From the NCBI RefSeq assembly GCF_018499875.1, contig NZ_JAHBAY010000014.1:179417-243416 (forward strand): 64,000 nucleotides of DNA. Direction: 5' to 3'. Position numbers and translations under genes: made by a program. The notes beneath the pieces are model-generated. The model was not told where the DNA came from. It was given only the letters and a program-made list of their open reading frames with translations, and did no database searches. This DNA is from Kineosporia corallincola (GTDB lineage Bacteria > Actinomycetota > Actinomycetes > Actinomycetales > Kineosporiaceae). How positions within the stretch are numbered: the stretch's first letter is position 1; every line of letters begins with the position of its first letter. Positions 43,425-53,186 of this stretch are shown here, piece by piece.

Positions 43425-46400
43425 ATGACACACCATGAGCACCGGGTGCCGGACCTGGCCACGCTCGTCCTGGACCGCAGCCACACCCAGCGGTCCGCCG
43501 TCGCTGTCACGGACGGGACGCTCGAGGTCACCTTCGCCGAGTTCGCCGATCGCGCCGCGCGTCTGGCCGGCCATCTGCGTGATCTGGGTGTGGGTCCGGA
43601 GGTGCGCGTGGGCGTCCTTCTGGACCGTTCCCTGGATCAGCTGGTGTCCCTGACCGCCGTGCTCCTGGCCGGTGGCGTCTACATCCCACTGGACCCGTCC
43701 TACCCTTCGGCGCGGATCACCTACATCCTCGAGGACGCGCGAGCGCAGGTCGTCATCGGCCGGCATGGGTCGCTGGAACGGGTGGACGTCGGCGCCACCG
43801 TGCGGGCGGTACGCGTGGACCAGGACGCCGAGACCATCGCCCGGGTGTCGCCGTACCGCCCCGGGCCGGTGAATCCCGATCACCTGGCGTACATCGTCTA
43901 CACCTCGGGATCGACCGGGCGGCCCAAGGGCGCGATGAACACCCGGGCCGCTCTGGCCAGCCATCTGCACTGGATGCAGCAGCACTACCCGCTGGGGCCG
44001 GGAGACGTCGTCCTGCAGAAGACCCCGGTGGGATTCGACGTGTCGATCAGCGAGTGCCTGTGGGGTCTGGGCGCCGGGGCGCACACGGTGGTCGCCGGCG
44101 CGGGCGCCCACCGTGACCCCGACCTCCTGGCGCGACTCGTCCGCCGTCACGGCGTGACGGCGGCACATTTCGTACCGTCCATGTTCAGCGTCTTCCTCGA
44201 CACGGCCGACTTGTCCGGCTGCGGGACGCTGCGCCACGTCGTCCTGATCGGCGAGGCGGTCACCGCCCCACTGGTGAGGCGTTTTCTGGGCAGTGGCCTG
44301 AGCGCGCAACTGCACAACCTCTACGGCCCGGCCGAAGCGGCGATCGCGGTCACGCGCTGGCCCTGCCTGACGGACGCGGACGGTCCGAGCGTTCCGATCG
44401 GAACCGCCGCGCCGCGGACGGACATTCACGTGCTCGACGATCGCCAGCAGCCGGTGCCCGCCGGTGACGAGGGCGAGCTGTACATCGGTGGCACGCATGT
44501 CGGTCGCGGTTATCACGACCGGGCCGCCCTGACGGCGGAACGCTTTCTGCCCGACCCGTTCTCCGGTGTCGGGGGAGCCCGCCTGTACCGCACGGGTGAC
44601 CGGGCCCGGGTCCGGCCCGACGGGGTCCTGGAATTCCTCGGACGGGTCGATCACCAGGTGAAACTGCGCGGTGTGCGCATCGAGCTCAGCGAGATCGAGG
44701 CCGTGCTCGCCGGTGCTCCCGGAGTTCGTGACGCCGCGGTGGTGATGCACGGAAACGGCGAGGCGGCCCGGCTGGTCGCCTACGTCGCCGGTGCCGTCTC
44801 CGAACCCGGCCTGCGCGAGCAGGTCGCGGAAGTGCTGCCCGAGACGATGATCCCGGCCGCCTTCGTCGTGATGGACGAGTTGCCGCTGTCGCCCAACGGA
44901 AAGCTCGACCGGGCCGCGCTGGCGGCCCTCGAGCCGACACCGGCACCGACCGGGCAGGCCGGCCCTCGCGGGGCCACCGAGCACGCGGTGGCTGCTGCCT
45001 GGGAGCAGGTGCTCGGCATCGAGGGCATCGGTCGGGACAGCGAGTTCACGGCAGTCGGCGGTACGTCGCTTCATGCCGTGCGCGTGGTCTCGCGGCTGCG
45101 GGCCGAGCACGGATCCGCTCTGGGCATCGGCGAGTTCTTCGAGGCCGGCACGGTCGCCCGCATCGCCGCGCTCCTGGAACGTTCCGAGAAGACCCACACC
45201 GTTCTGCCCCATCGGGCCGACGCGCCCCTGCTGCCCTCCGGTGGGCAACGTCGCCTGTGGTTCCTGGACCATCTCCATCACACGGCCGGGGTCTCCTACA
45301 ACATTCCCGTCGTCACCCGCATCCGTGGCCCGCTCGACGTCGAGGCCCTGCGCAGCGCGCTCGACGACGTGCTCACACGGCACGAACAGCTCGGTATGGC
45401 ACTGCCGTTCACCGACGGGGATCTCCGGGCGGTCACCACCACCGGGGTTCTCGACCTCGAGGTGCTGTCGGTGGACGGCAACCCGCTGGAAGCCGCCACC
45501 TTGATCGCTGAGCGGTCCCGAACACACCTGGACCTCAGCCACGGACCACTGGTGCGGGCGAGCCTGCTACGGCTGGGAACCCACGAACACGTTCTGGTTC
45601 TTGTTCTCCACCACGTCGTCGCGGACGGGTGGACCGTCGACATCCTCGACCGGGACCTGGCGCTGGCCTACTCCGCGCGGGTCGCCGGCCGCCGGCCCTT
45701 GTTCGCTGAGAACACGCACACCTACCGAGATTTCGTACAGTGGAGCCGGGACCGCGAAGAGGACCTGGGCCCCTGGCGCGCCCAGCTGAGCGGCGCGCCG
45801 GTGGTGCTCGACCTGCCCACCGACCGCCCTCGCCCGGCCGTGCGGGCCCACCGCGGAGCCCGTGTCGTCACCCGGGCCGCAGGAGTGCTCGCGGACGTCG
45901 TCGCCGTCGCGACCGCGACCCGGACCACTCCCTACGCCGTGTGTGCGGCCGCGCTCGGGCTGTTCCTGCGGGAACTGACCGGTGCCGGTGACCTGCTCGT
46001 CGCCTCGCCCACCGCGGGACGCCCCGACCCGGGACTGGAGGAGGTCGCCGGGTACTTCGCCAACACCGTCCCGATCCGGCTACGGCCCGGGAGCGGCACC
46101 TTCACCCAGATCACCGCCGACGTGCACCGCAGCGTGCTCGAGGCCCTCGAGCACCAGTACGTCCCCTTCGAGTCCCTGGTGCGTGAATTCGCTCCTGCCG
46201 GAGACCTGTCCCGTTCTCCCCTGACTCAGGTCGCTGTCGCCTACCAGGGACCCCGCCGACCGTACGCGATGCTGACCGGACTGGAGCTGGAGCCGCTGGC
46301 CTCGGACACCGGCACCGCGAAGTTCGATCTGACCTTCGAGATCCACGAGAGCGGCGACGACCTCGAGCTGAGCCTGGAGTACGACTCGGACCTGTTCACG

Positions 46401-49400
46401 TCCGGCCGGGCCCGGGAGATGCTCCAGCGTTACGCTGCTGTGCTGGCCGAGCAGACCGGTGAGGACGCCCCCGCGCCAGGCACCCACGAGCCGTGTCTGC
46501 ACGAGGTCTTCACCCAGGTCGCCCGGCAGTTCCCGCACCGGGTCGCTGTCGTCGACAAACACCGCTCGCTGTCGTACGCCGAGCTGGACCGGGCCTCGAA
46601 CGAGCTGGCGCAGCGGCTCGTGGCCTGCGGGGCCGGCCCGGAGCATCTGGTCGGTCTGTGCACCGAACGGGGGGTGGACCTGGTCGTCGCGGTTCTGGGA
46701 GTACTCAAGTCGGGCGCCGCGTACGTACCCCTGGACCCGGGGCACCCGGCGGCGCGCTCGCGGTACGTCCTGGATGACGCGGACTGCCGGCTGGTCGTGG
46801 CGGACGCCGAGAACGCCGAGACGCTCACCGCCCCCGGTCGTACCGTGGTGACCATCAGCGGTCAGGGCCCGCTCGTGGGCAGCGAGCGGGGCCCGCAGGT
46901 CGGCGTCCGCTCCGGCCACGCCGCCTACGTCATCTACACCTCGGGCTCGACCGGACGGCCCAAGGGCGTTGTCGTCCCCCACGCCAACGTGCTGCGTCTG
47001 TTCGCGGCGGCCTCGGCCGACTACCGCTTCGGGCCCGACGATGTGTGGACGCTGTTCCACTCCGCTGCTTTCGACTTCTCGGTCTGGGAGCTGTGGGGCC
47101 CGCTGCTGCACGGCGGGCGCCTGGTCGTCGTGGACCACGTCACCAGTCGTGATCCCGGCGCGTTCCTGGATGTGCTGCGCGCCCGGCAGGTCACGGTGCT
47201 GAGCCAGACGCCCACCGCTTTCCGGCATCTCACCGCGGCTGCCGAAGACGCCGGTTTCCCCCCGCTCGACCTGCGCCTGGTCGTCTTCGGCGGTGAGACG
47301 CTGGAACCGTCGGCCCTGCGCACCTGGGTCAAGGGTTACGGCATGGATCGTCCTCGCCTGTTCAACATGTACGGCATCACCGAGACGACCGTCCACGTGA
47401 CGATCCGCGAACTCGGGCCCACCGACCTGGACGCTGCGGTCAGCCCGATCGGCAGGCCTCTGGACGGTGTGCGGGTTCATCTGCTCGACCCGGAGATGCA
47501 CGAGGTGCCCGCCGGGGTCGAGGGCGAGATCTACGTCGCCGGAACCGGAGTGGCCCGTGGCTATCTCGGCCGTCCGGCGCTCACCGCCCAGCGTTTCGTC
47601 CCCGACCCGTTCGGGGCGCCGGGGGAGCGCCTCTACCGCACCGGTGATCTCGCCGTGCGGCTGGAGGGCAGTGGGGAACTGGCCTTCCGCGGACGCTCGG
47701 ACTCCCAGGTGCAGTTGCACGGTTTCCGGATCGAGCTGGGTGAGGTCGAACGCGCCCTTCTGGATCAGCCGGGGGTGCGGGCCGCCGTGTGCCTCCTGAG
47801 TCAGGAGGCCCCCCACGAACCGCGTCTCGTCGCCTTCGTGGTGACGCAGCGGCCGCCAGAGGTGCGCCAGCTGCGCGCTGAACTGGCGAAGATCCTTCCC
47901 ACCCACATGCTGCCGTCCGAGATCGTGTGGTGTGAGGCGCTGCCGCTCACCGTCAACGGCAAGCTCGACCGGGAGGCGCTGCTGACCCGGCGGACGGTGG
48001 CCCGCTCGTCCCGGCCGGGCGAGAATCCCGGTGATCAGCCACGTTCGGATGCTGAACACACTCTGGCCCGGATCTGGGCGCAGGAGCTGAACGTCGAGGC
48101 CCCAGCCGTGGACGACAACTTCTTCGCCGTCGGAGGTGACTCCATCCGCGCCATTCGCGTGGGCATTGCCGCGCGCGAGGCCGGTCTGCCGGTGACCGTG
48201 GAACGGCTGTTCCTGCATCCCACGATCCGCGAGCTGGCCCAGGAATGCGCCCGTCTCGGCGCGCAGCAGGAGCAGGAATCCGTTTCTGACACGGTACTGC
48301 CGCCGGCCACCCCGGCGCTGCCCGAAGGAGTGGTGGACGCCTATCCGACGGCCTCGATGCAGCTGGGCATCCTCTACGAGTGCGAGCTCGCCGACGACCG
48401 TCCCGAGCTCTACCACGACCTGGCCAGCGTCCGGCTGAGCGGCCGTTTCGACCGGGGCGCACTGCGGCGGGCCCTGGACGCCATGAGCGACAACCACGAG
48501 CTTCTCCGGACGTCGTTCGCCCTCGCCCAGTTCGACGTGCCGATGCAGCTCGTGCACAGCAGTGCCCGAATACCGCTCGAGGTCGATCAGCTCAGTGGCC
48601 ACGATGCCACCGCCGAAGCCCAGGCCTGGTGGCAGAAAGAACTGAGCCGGGCGTTCGATTTCGCATTGCCCCCGCTGGTGCGCTGCCACGTACTGGTCGA
48701 AAGTCCCCAGCATCACCGCCTCTCCCTGGCCCTGCACCACATCGTGCTGGACGGCTGGAGCCTGGCCCAGCTGATGACCGAACTGCTCCAGGCCTACGAC
48801 ACGGCCCTGGGAAGCGGTAGCGCCGCGCTCGGCGGGGCTCCGGCGGCACGCTACCGCGACTTCGTCGCCGCTGAGCAGGCCGCGATCAATTCCGTTCCGG
48901 CGCGCGCGTTCTGGCAGGACCAGGTCGGCCGCCTGCCCGATCCGGAGCTGCCGGTGCTGCCCACCGAGCCGTTCGGTGGCACCGGGGATCTGCCCGGCGC
49001 CCTCGACGAGAACATCCGGCAGGCCGCTGCACGCATCGGCACCCCCCAGAAGTCCGTGTACCTGGCCGCCCACCTGTGGGCACTGGCCCAGCTGACCGGC
49101 CGGTCCAAGGCCGCTTCGGGGGTGCAGATGAACGGTCGGCTCGACGAAGCCGGATCAGACCGGCTGCTGGGTGTCCTGCTCAATGTGCCGCCGTTGCTGA
49201 CCGAGGTGTCCGGGCGCACCTGGGCCGAACTGGCCCGGCAGGCGTTCGAGGCGGAGCGGACGGCGCAACCGCACCGACGGTTCCCGCTGGGCCAGATCAG
49301 GCGTCTCGCTCAGCGCCCACTGTTCATGGTGGCTTTCAACTTCATTGATTTCCACAACCTCGACCGCACCCGCGACCTGACCCACCTGGACGTGGTGGAC

Positions 49401-49643
49401 TGGTGGTTCGCCGATCAGCACAGCTTCCCCCTGCGGGTCGAGTTCTCGCGCAGTCCCGAGACCGGGGCCCGCGTTCTGCACGTCTCGACCGGGGTGAACG
49501 CGGACCATCTGTCCGGCACAGCCCGGCACCTGGACCGTCTGATCCGTGAGGCGCTGCGTCTGATCGCGCAGGACGAACACGCTACGTGTCCTGACCCCCA
49601 GAAGGCGGACTCTCAGCTCGTTGAAAGGCCGGCCGTCACGTAG
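43425..49643 (+). CDS. NRPS, A-PCP-C-A-PCP-C, last A predicted Thr-activating
   Basis: Two-module synthetase of 2072 residues. A1 (about 20-510: TSGSTGRPKGAMN, NLYGPAEAAIAV); PCP1 (VGGTSL, Ser about 548); C1 with intact HHVVADG (about 730); A2 (TSGSTGRPKGVVV, FDFSVWELW, NMYGITETTVHVT); PCP2 (VGGDSI, about 1570); terminal C with HHIVLDG (about 1771). By-eye code for A2 is D-F-W-S-V-G-M-V-H, near the Thr code; A1 reads roughly D-V-S-H-V-I-L-I-A, without a sure match. No thioesterase domain; the terminal C domain or the type II thioesterase may release the product. ATG 43425 follows AGGAAGG. Confidence 0.92.
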   Translation: MTHHEHRVPDLATLVLDRSHTQRSAVAVTDGTLEVTFAEFADRAARLAGHLRDLGVGPEVRVGVLLDRSLDQLVSLTAVLLAGGVYIPLDPSYPSARITYILEDARAQVVIGRHGSLERVDVGATVRAVRVDQDAETIARVSPYRPGPVNPDHLAYIVYTSGSTGRPKGAMNTRAALASHLHWMQQHYPLGPGDVVLQKTPVGFDVSISECLWGLGAGAHTVVAGAGAHRDPDLLARLVRRHGVTAAHFVPSMFSVFLDTADLSGCGTLRHVVLIGEAVTAPLVRRFLGSGLSAQLHNLYGPAEAAIAVTRWPCLTDADGPSVPIGTAAPRTDIHVLDDRQQPVPAGDEGELYIGGTHVGRGYHDRAALTAERFLPDPFSGVGGARLYRTGDRARVRPDGVLEFLGRVDHQVKLRGVRIELSEIEAVLAGAPGVRDAAVVMHGNGEAARLVAYVAGAVSEPGLREQVAEVLPETMIPAAFVVMDELPLSPNGKLDRAALAALEPTPAPTGQAGPRGATEHAVAAAWEQVLGIEGIGRDSEFTAVGGTSLHAVRVVSRLRAEHGSALGIGEFFEAGTVARIAALLERSEKTHTVLPHRADAPLLPSGGQRRLWFLDHLHHTAGVSYNIPVVTRIRGPLDVEALRSALDDVLTRHEQLGMALPFTDGDLRAVTTTGVLDLEVLSVDGNPLEAATLIAERSRTHLDLSHGPLVRASLLRLGTHEHVLVLVLHHVVADGWTVDILDRDLALAYSARVAGRRPLFAENTHTYRDFVQWSRDREEDLGPWRAQLSGAPVVLDLPTDRPRPAVRAHRGARVVTRAAGVLADVVAVATATRTTPYAVCAAALGLFLRELTGAGDLLVASPTAGRPDPGLEEVAGYFANTVPIRLRPGSGTFTQITADVHRSVLEALEHQYVPFESLVREFAPAGDLSRSPLTQVAVAYQGPRRPYAMLTGLELEPLASDTGTAKFDLTFEIHESGDDLELSLEYDSDLFTSGRAREMLQRYAAVLAEQTGEDAPAPGTHEPCLHEVFTQVARQFPHRVAVVDKHRSLSYAELDRASNELAQRLVACGAGPEHLVGLCTERGVDLVVAVLGVLKSGAAYVPLDPGHPAARSRYVLDDADCRLVVADAENAETLTAPGRTVVTISGQGPLVGSERGPQVGVRSGHAAYVIYTSGSTGRPKGVVVPHANVLRLFAAASADYRFGPDDVWTLFHSAAFDFSVWELWGPLLHGGRLVVVDHVTSRDPGAFLDVLRARQVTVLSQTPTAFRHLTAAAEDAGFPPLDLRLVVFGGETLEPSALRTWVKGYGMDRPRLFNMYGITETTVHVTIRELGPTDLDAAVSPIGRPLDGVRVHLLDPEMHEVPAGVEGEIYVAGTGVARGYLGRPALTAQRFVPDPFGAPGERLYRTGDLAVRLEGSGELAFRGRSDSQVQLHGFRIELGEVERALLDQPGVRAAVCLLSQEAPHEPRLVAFVVTQRPPEVRQLRAELAKILPTHMLPSEIVWCEALPLTVNGKLDREALLTRRTVARSSRPGENPGDQPRSDAEHTLARIWAQELNVEAPAVDDNFFAVGGDSIRAIRVGIAAREAGLPVTVERLFLHPTIRELAQECARLGAQQEQESVSDTVLPPATPALPEGVVDAYPTASMQLGILYECELADDRPELYHDLASVRLSGRFDRGALRRALDAMSDNHELLRTSFALAQFDVPMQLVHSSARIPLEVDQLSGHDATAEAQAWWQKELSRAFDFALPPLVRCHVLVESPQHHRLSLALHHIVLDGWSLAQLMTELLQAYDTALGSGSAALGGAPAARYRDFVAAEQAAINSVPARAFWQDQVGRLPDPELPVLPTEPFGGTGDLPGALDENIRQAAARIGTPQKSVYLAAHLWALAQLTGRSKAASGVQMNGRLDEAGSDRLLGVLLNVPPLLTEVSGRTWAELARQAFEAERTAQPHRRFPLGQIRRLAQRPLFMVAFNFIDFHNLDRTRDLTHLDVVDWWFADQHSFPLRVEFSRSPETGARVLHVSTGVNADHLSGTARHLDRLIREALRLIAQDEHATCPDPQKADSQLVERPAVT

Positions 49644-49770
49644 GCGTATCTGCGCCGCCTCGGCCGGCAGCACCTGATCTGCGCGGCAGACGTCAACGGT
49701 TGGCTGGAGCGGACCGATGGACCTTACCCGTCCGGGCTCTGACGGAAGGTACGGGCTGAGGCGAAGGTTG

Positions 49771-49805
49771 GCCGGCCGGTGGCCCAGATCGGGCCACCGA
49801 CCGGC
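49771..49805. terminator. Hairpin terminating the NRPS operon
   Basis: GCCGGCCGGTGGCCC (49771-49785) pairs with GGGCCACCGACCGGC (49791-49805) with one mismatch and a five-base loop, followed by GTCTT. It lies between the convergent NRPS and lipid-kinase genes and can serve both. Confidence 0.75.
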
Positions 49806-49809
49806 GTCT

Positions 49810-50748
49810 TCAGGCGGCCGGCACCCGCACGACGAGACATCCGGGCTGGATCACCAGGCGCACGGAAGAGGCCTCACCGAGGACGTCGCCGTCGACCTCG
49901 CACGGCTGGGCAGGGACGACCTGGAGGGTGACGTCGCGCCCGCGCTGCCGCTGCACGGACGGGCCGTCGCCGGAACGCGTGAGCACACGCGCCGCCACGG
50001 CCAGCCACCCGCCGAGGCTCTTGGGAGTCAGGACGGCCACGTCGAGGAGGCCGTCATCGATCTGGGCGTCCGGCAGCAGCACCATGCCTGCCTGGAGTTC
50101 CCCACAGTTGCCGACGACAACGGTGCGCGCGGCCTCGTAGGTGCTCGTCTCGCCGTCGAGCCCGAGGGTCAGCCCGAAGCCGTCGTCGCCGAGATGCTGA
50201 CCGGCCGAAGCGACGTACGCCGCCCAGCCGGCCTTGTCCTTCAACGCCTCCGGGGCGTCGTCCATCATCTGGGCGTCGAAGCCGAGCCCAGCCATGACCA
50301 CGAAGCAGTGCACGTTGTCGGCCGGAGAGGGCGGGGCCTGCTCCTGCTGAGCCGGGGTGGGATCGACCACGAGCCAGCCGGCATCGATGGCGCGCTCCTG
50401 CCCGGTGAGGGCCACCTGGAAGGCCTTGCGCAGGTCGTCCAAGGGGAGGCCGATGTTGCGGGCCAGGAGGTTGCCGGTACCGCCGGGCAGCAGGCCGAGG
50501 GCCGCGTCGGCACCGACGAGAGCCTGGGCCACGGCCCGCACCGTGCCGTCGCCGCCGAAGGCGCAGACCAGCTGGGCACCGGCCTCGATCGCCTCGCGGG
50601 TCTGCCCGAAACCGGGGTCGTCCTCGGTCGTCTCCAGCAGGCGAAGATCCTCGACGCCCGCGGCTTCGGCCTCCTCCTGGAGGACCTCCCGGACGTCGTC
50701 GAGGTCGACCTTGGTCGGGTTCACGACCACTGCCACGCTTGATGTCAT
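49810..50748 (-). CDS. Diacylglycerol/lipid kinase (DagK/YegS-like)
   Basis: Cytosolic or membrane-associated lipid kinase of about 312 residues. N-terminal SSVAVVVNPTKVDLDDVREV leads to the catalytic motif FGGDGTVRAV and LLPGGTGNLLARNIGLP; the C-terminal lobe has NVHCFVVMAGLGFDAQMM, NCGELQAGMVLLPDAQIDDG and a closing beta sandwich (CEVDGDVLGEASSVRLVIQP). It likely phosphorylates diacylglycerol or a related lipid. ATG 50748 is preferred; GTG 50757 is possible. Two PAP2 phosphatases lie close by, so lipid phosphate turnover is a shared theme. Confidence 0.9.
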   Translation of the reverse strand: MTSSVAVVVNPTKVDLDDVREVLQEEAEAAGVEDLRLLETTEDDPGFGQTREAIEAGAQLVCAFGGDGTVRAVAQALVGADAALGLLPGGTGNLLARNIGLPLDDLRKAFQVALTGQERAIDAGWLVVDPTPAQQEQAPPSPADNVHCFVVMAGLGFDAQMMDDAPEALKDKAGWAAYVASAGQHLGDDGFGLTLGLDGETSTYEAARTVVVGNCGELQAGMVLLPDAQIDDGLLDVAVLTPKSLGGWLAVAARVLTRSGDGPSVQRQRGRDVTLQVVPAQPCEVDGDVLGEASSVRLVIQPGCLVVRVPAA

Positions 50749-50818
50749 GGCGTGCACTCTTGCACCCCAGGGGTGGTTCGTGGGAAGCGGATCTCCCGGA
50801 CATAGCTAGGTTTGACGC

Positions 50819-51610
50819 ATGATCACCGGGCCGAACGACGGCGTCCAGAGAGCCGCGCATCACGCGGGCGACAACCCTGTCATCGACTGGGGGGCTCGCC
50901 TGGGTTACGCGGCCAACGGCCTGATCCACCTGCTGCTGGCCTGGCTGACCCTGCAAATCGCCTTCGGCAATTCCTCCGGCCAGGCCAGCCAGTCCGGTGC
51001 CCTGGCCGAGGTGGCCAAGCAGCCCTGGGGCAAGGCGCTGCTGTGGCCCGTCGTCGCCGGCTTCGTGCTGCTGGCGCTCTGGCAGATCACCGAGATCATC
51101 ACCCGCCGCAAGATCTCGGACAAGGCCAAGGCCGGCGGCAAGGCCGTGGTCTACCTCGCACTGGGGGTGACCGCGTTCCAGTTCGCCCACGGCAGTGGGA
51201 CATCCAGCAACAAGCAGACCAGAGACTTCACCCGCACCGTCATGGGCTGGCCCGGGGGCCGTCTGATCGTCGCCGCCATCGGGATCGGCATCCTCGGCGT
51301 CGCCGCCTACCACGTGTACAAGGGGTGGCAGAAGAAGTTCCTGGGCGATCTACAGGAGCACCCCGGTTCCTGGGCGGTGTACACCGGGCGGACGGGCTAC
51401 ATCCTCAAGGGAGCAGCCCTGTCCGCCGTCGGCGTTCTCTTCGTCATCGCTGCGGTCCGGCGTCAGGAAGACCAGGCCACCGGCCTCGACGGCGCGCTGC
51501 GGGCTCTGCGCGACCTGCCCGCCGGCACAGTGCTGCTGGTCCTGATCGCCATCGGCCTGGCGGCGTACGGGGTCTATTCCTTCGCCCGGGCCCGCTACGC
51601 GCGGGTCTGA
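50819..51610 (+). CDS. DUF1206 membrane protein
   Basis: Integral membrane protein of 263 residues with six hydrophobic segments in three repeats, each beginning with a similar G-x-x-A-x-G pattern (WGARLGYAANGLIHLLLAWL, AGGKAVVYLALGVTAFQFAH, YTGRTGYILKGAALSAVGVL). This is the DUF1206 family, common in actinobacteria and of unknown function. It is divergent from the lipid kinase (about 70 bases between starts). Its end overlaps the convergent PAP2 gene by 16 bases. Confidence 0.88.
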   Translation: MITGPNDGVQRAAHHAGDNPVIDWGARLGYAANGLIHLLLAWLTLQIAFGNSSGQASQSGALAEVAKQPWGKALLWPVVAGFVLLALWQITEIITRRKISDKAKAGGKAVVYLALGVTAFQFAHGSGTSSNKQTRDFTRTVMGWPGGRLIVAAIGIGILGVAAYHVYKGWQKKFLGDLQEHPGSWAVYTGRTGYILKGAALSAVGVLFVIAAVRRQEDQATGLDGALRALRDLPAGTVLLVLIAIGLAAYGVYSFARARYARV

Positions 51611-52308
51611 TTCTTCTCGCTGCCCGACCGGCTCAGCCAGGCCCACGCGAGCAGAACGGCGACCAGCCCGTTCAGGACGGCGACCGACACGTCACTGACG
51701 TGGTGCATCCCTCGGTACAGCCGCGCCCAGGCGACCAGGAACGGCATCGCCACGCACACCGTCATGACCACGGTTCGCAGCACCCGATGGCGGATGCGCA
51801 GCGCCATCAGAGCGAAGCTGAAGTAGAGCGCCGTGGCTGCTCCGGTGTGCCCGCTGGGGTAGCTGGACGTCGGCGGAGAGTCGTCGAGCCGCTCGACGTC
51901 GGGGCGTTCGCGATCGATCACCAGGGTGGCGAAGAGGAACACCAGCGACTGCAGCGTGATCGCCAGCAGCGGCACCACCGAGTACCACCACTGCCTGGTG
52001 CGCCACCACACCAGCGCCACCACGACCAGGCAGAGCCCGACGATGCTCGCCGTGGCACCGACCCAGGAGAAGACCAGGGTGATGTGGTTGAGGATCGAGG
52101 TGCGGCTGTCTTCGAACTGCCGGTTGATGCTCTCCTCGGAATGCCCGAACGACTCCAGCGGGCCGTCCGTGAGCAGCCACCCGCCCGCGGCCACCACCAG
52201 CCACCAAGCCGCCATCGGCAGGAAGGCCCGCAGGACGACATCCCGGGCCGCGACTCTCTTCGGCGGCGCGGAGGTGTCGGCCTCCCATCGGGTCAGGACA
52301 CTGCTCAC
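51595..52308 (-). CDS. PAP2-family phosphatase 1
   Basis: Membrane phosphatase of about 237 residues. The PAP2 catalytic motifs are VIDRERPDVERLDD (first motif, K/R-x6-RP-like), YPSGHTGAA and RLYRGMHHVSDV. About six TM segments surround them; the active site faces the outside in this family. It probably dephosphorylates undecaprenyl- or phosphatidyl-phosphates. GTG 52308 has AAGGAG nine bases upstream and overlaps the stop of the second PAP2 gene, so the two form an operon. Confidence 0.88.
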   Translation of the reverse strand: MSSVLTRWEADTSAPPKRVAARDVVLRAFLPMAAWWLVVAAGGWLLTDGPLESFGHSEESINRQFEDSRTSILNHITLVFSWVGATASIVGLCLVVVALVWWRTRQWWYSVVPLLAITLQSLVFLFATLVIDRERPDVERLDDSPPTSSYPSGHTGAATALYFSFALMALRIRHRVLRTVVMTVCVAMPFLVAWARLYRGMHHVSDVSVAVLNGLVAVLLAWAWLSRSGSEKNQTRA

Positions 52309-53030
52309 AAGTTCTCCTTCGCGGCGGGCGCCGGATTCCGGGCCGGATCGTCGGGTGCCGGAGGGGGAAGATTCGGGGTCCATCCCCTATACCCGGCATA
52401 AGCCGCCCAGACTAGGCCCACACCGAGCATCACGCCTCCGATGACGTCGGAGGGAAAGTGGGCACCCAGAAACAGGCGGTCGGCGCAGGTGATAGCGACC
52501 CACGCCCCGCCCAGGCCGAGGACGAACGGGCGGGCGCGAGAAGGGAGTACGGGCCAGACCAGCACTATCAGAGTGCTCGCGAGCACCGTCGCATTGAGAA
52601 CGTGCCCGGAGGGAAAGGAGTATCCGGAAGGCTGCGAGACCGGGTCCTCGACAACGGGTCTGGCCCGTTCCACCGCCAGCTTGAGCGACCAGCCGAGCAT
52701 CCAGCCGACCAGCATCGTCACGATGGCCCACCAGGCCCGGGTGACATAGCTGCGGCGCAACCACATCCACAGGCAGACCGGCAGGCCGATCAGCGGGTAT
52801 CCGACGAGCGGCTGACTCACCTCCTGCCAGACCTCGAGTACCTGGAGGAAGGCGGGATGCGTGCGGGCGACCCTGGTGGCGGCCACGATGACCGACTGGT
52901 CGGCCCGGGCCAGCGGGTCGAACCCGGTGCGCACGAGGTAGGCCAGCAGGGCGAACGGAACCGCGACGACGACCGCATAGACCGCCGCCCGCACCAGCCG
53001 TCGGACCCGGCTGCGGAGCATTACATCCAT
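52305..53030 (-). CDS. PAP2-family phosphatase 2
   Basis: Membrane phosphatase of about 241 residues with six TM segments. Catalytic motifs are KLAVERARP, YSFPSGHVLNAT and RLFLGAHFPSDVIGG. Start at ATG 53030 is preferred, since the first TM (RAAVYAVVVAVPFALLAYLV) follows soon after; an ATG at 53102 would add a hydrophilic stretch. Overlaps PAP2 gene 1 by four bases. Moderately different from it, so an old duplication or separate origin. Confidence 0.88.
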   Translation of the reverse strand: MDVMLRSRVRRLVRAAVYAVVVAVPFALLAYLVRTGFDPLARADQSVIVAATRVARTHPAFLQVLEVWQEVSQPLVGYPLIGLPVCLWMWLRRSYVTRAWWAIVTMLVGWMLGWSLKLAVERARPVVEDPVSQPSGYSFPSGHVLNATVLASTLIVLVWPVLPSRARPFVLGLGGAWVAITCADRLFLGAHFPSDVIGGVMLGVGLVWAAYAGYRGWTPNLPPPAPDDPARNPAPAAKENL

Positions 53031-53186
53031 GAAAGCCTTGTTACCCTGCCGCGCGGCGGACGGCACGGCCAAGCGGTCCTGACGGCTCTCCAGGAGAAGC
53101 ATGATCCTCCAAGGCGCCCCGCCTCTGGCCGTAGGACCCTGTCACGGTTTCCTGAATAGCGACCCCGGGGGGCCAGCGAAGCCGCT

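Noticed and set aside
41724..45542. Very long open frame on the minus strand (over 1200 codons)
   Set aside because: Antisense to the SufS-like, PaaK-like, MbtH and NRPS genes. Composition (Gly/Arg/Gln/His-rich, no domain) is what high-GC antisense frames give.
46080..49073. Long minus-strand open frame of nearly 1000 codons
   Set aside because: Shadow of the second NRPS, with no recognisable protein features.
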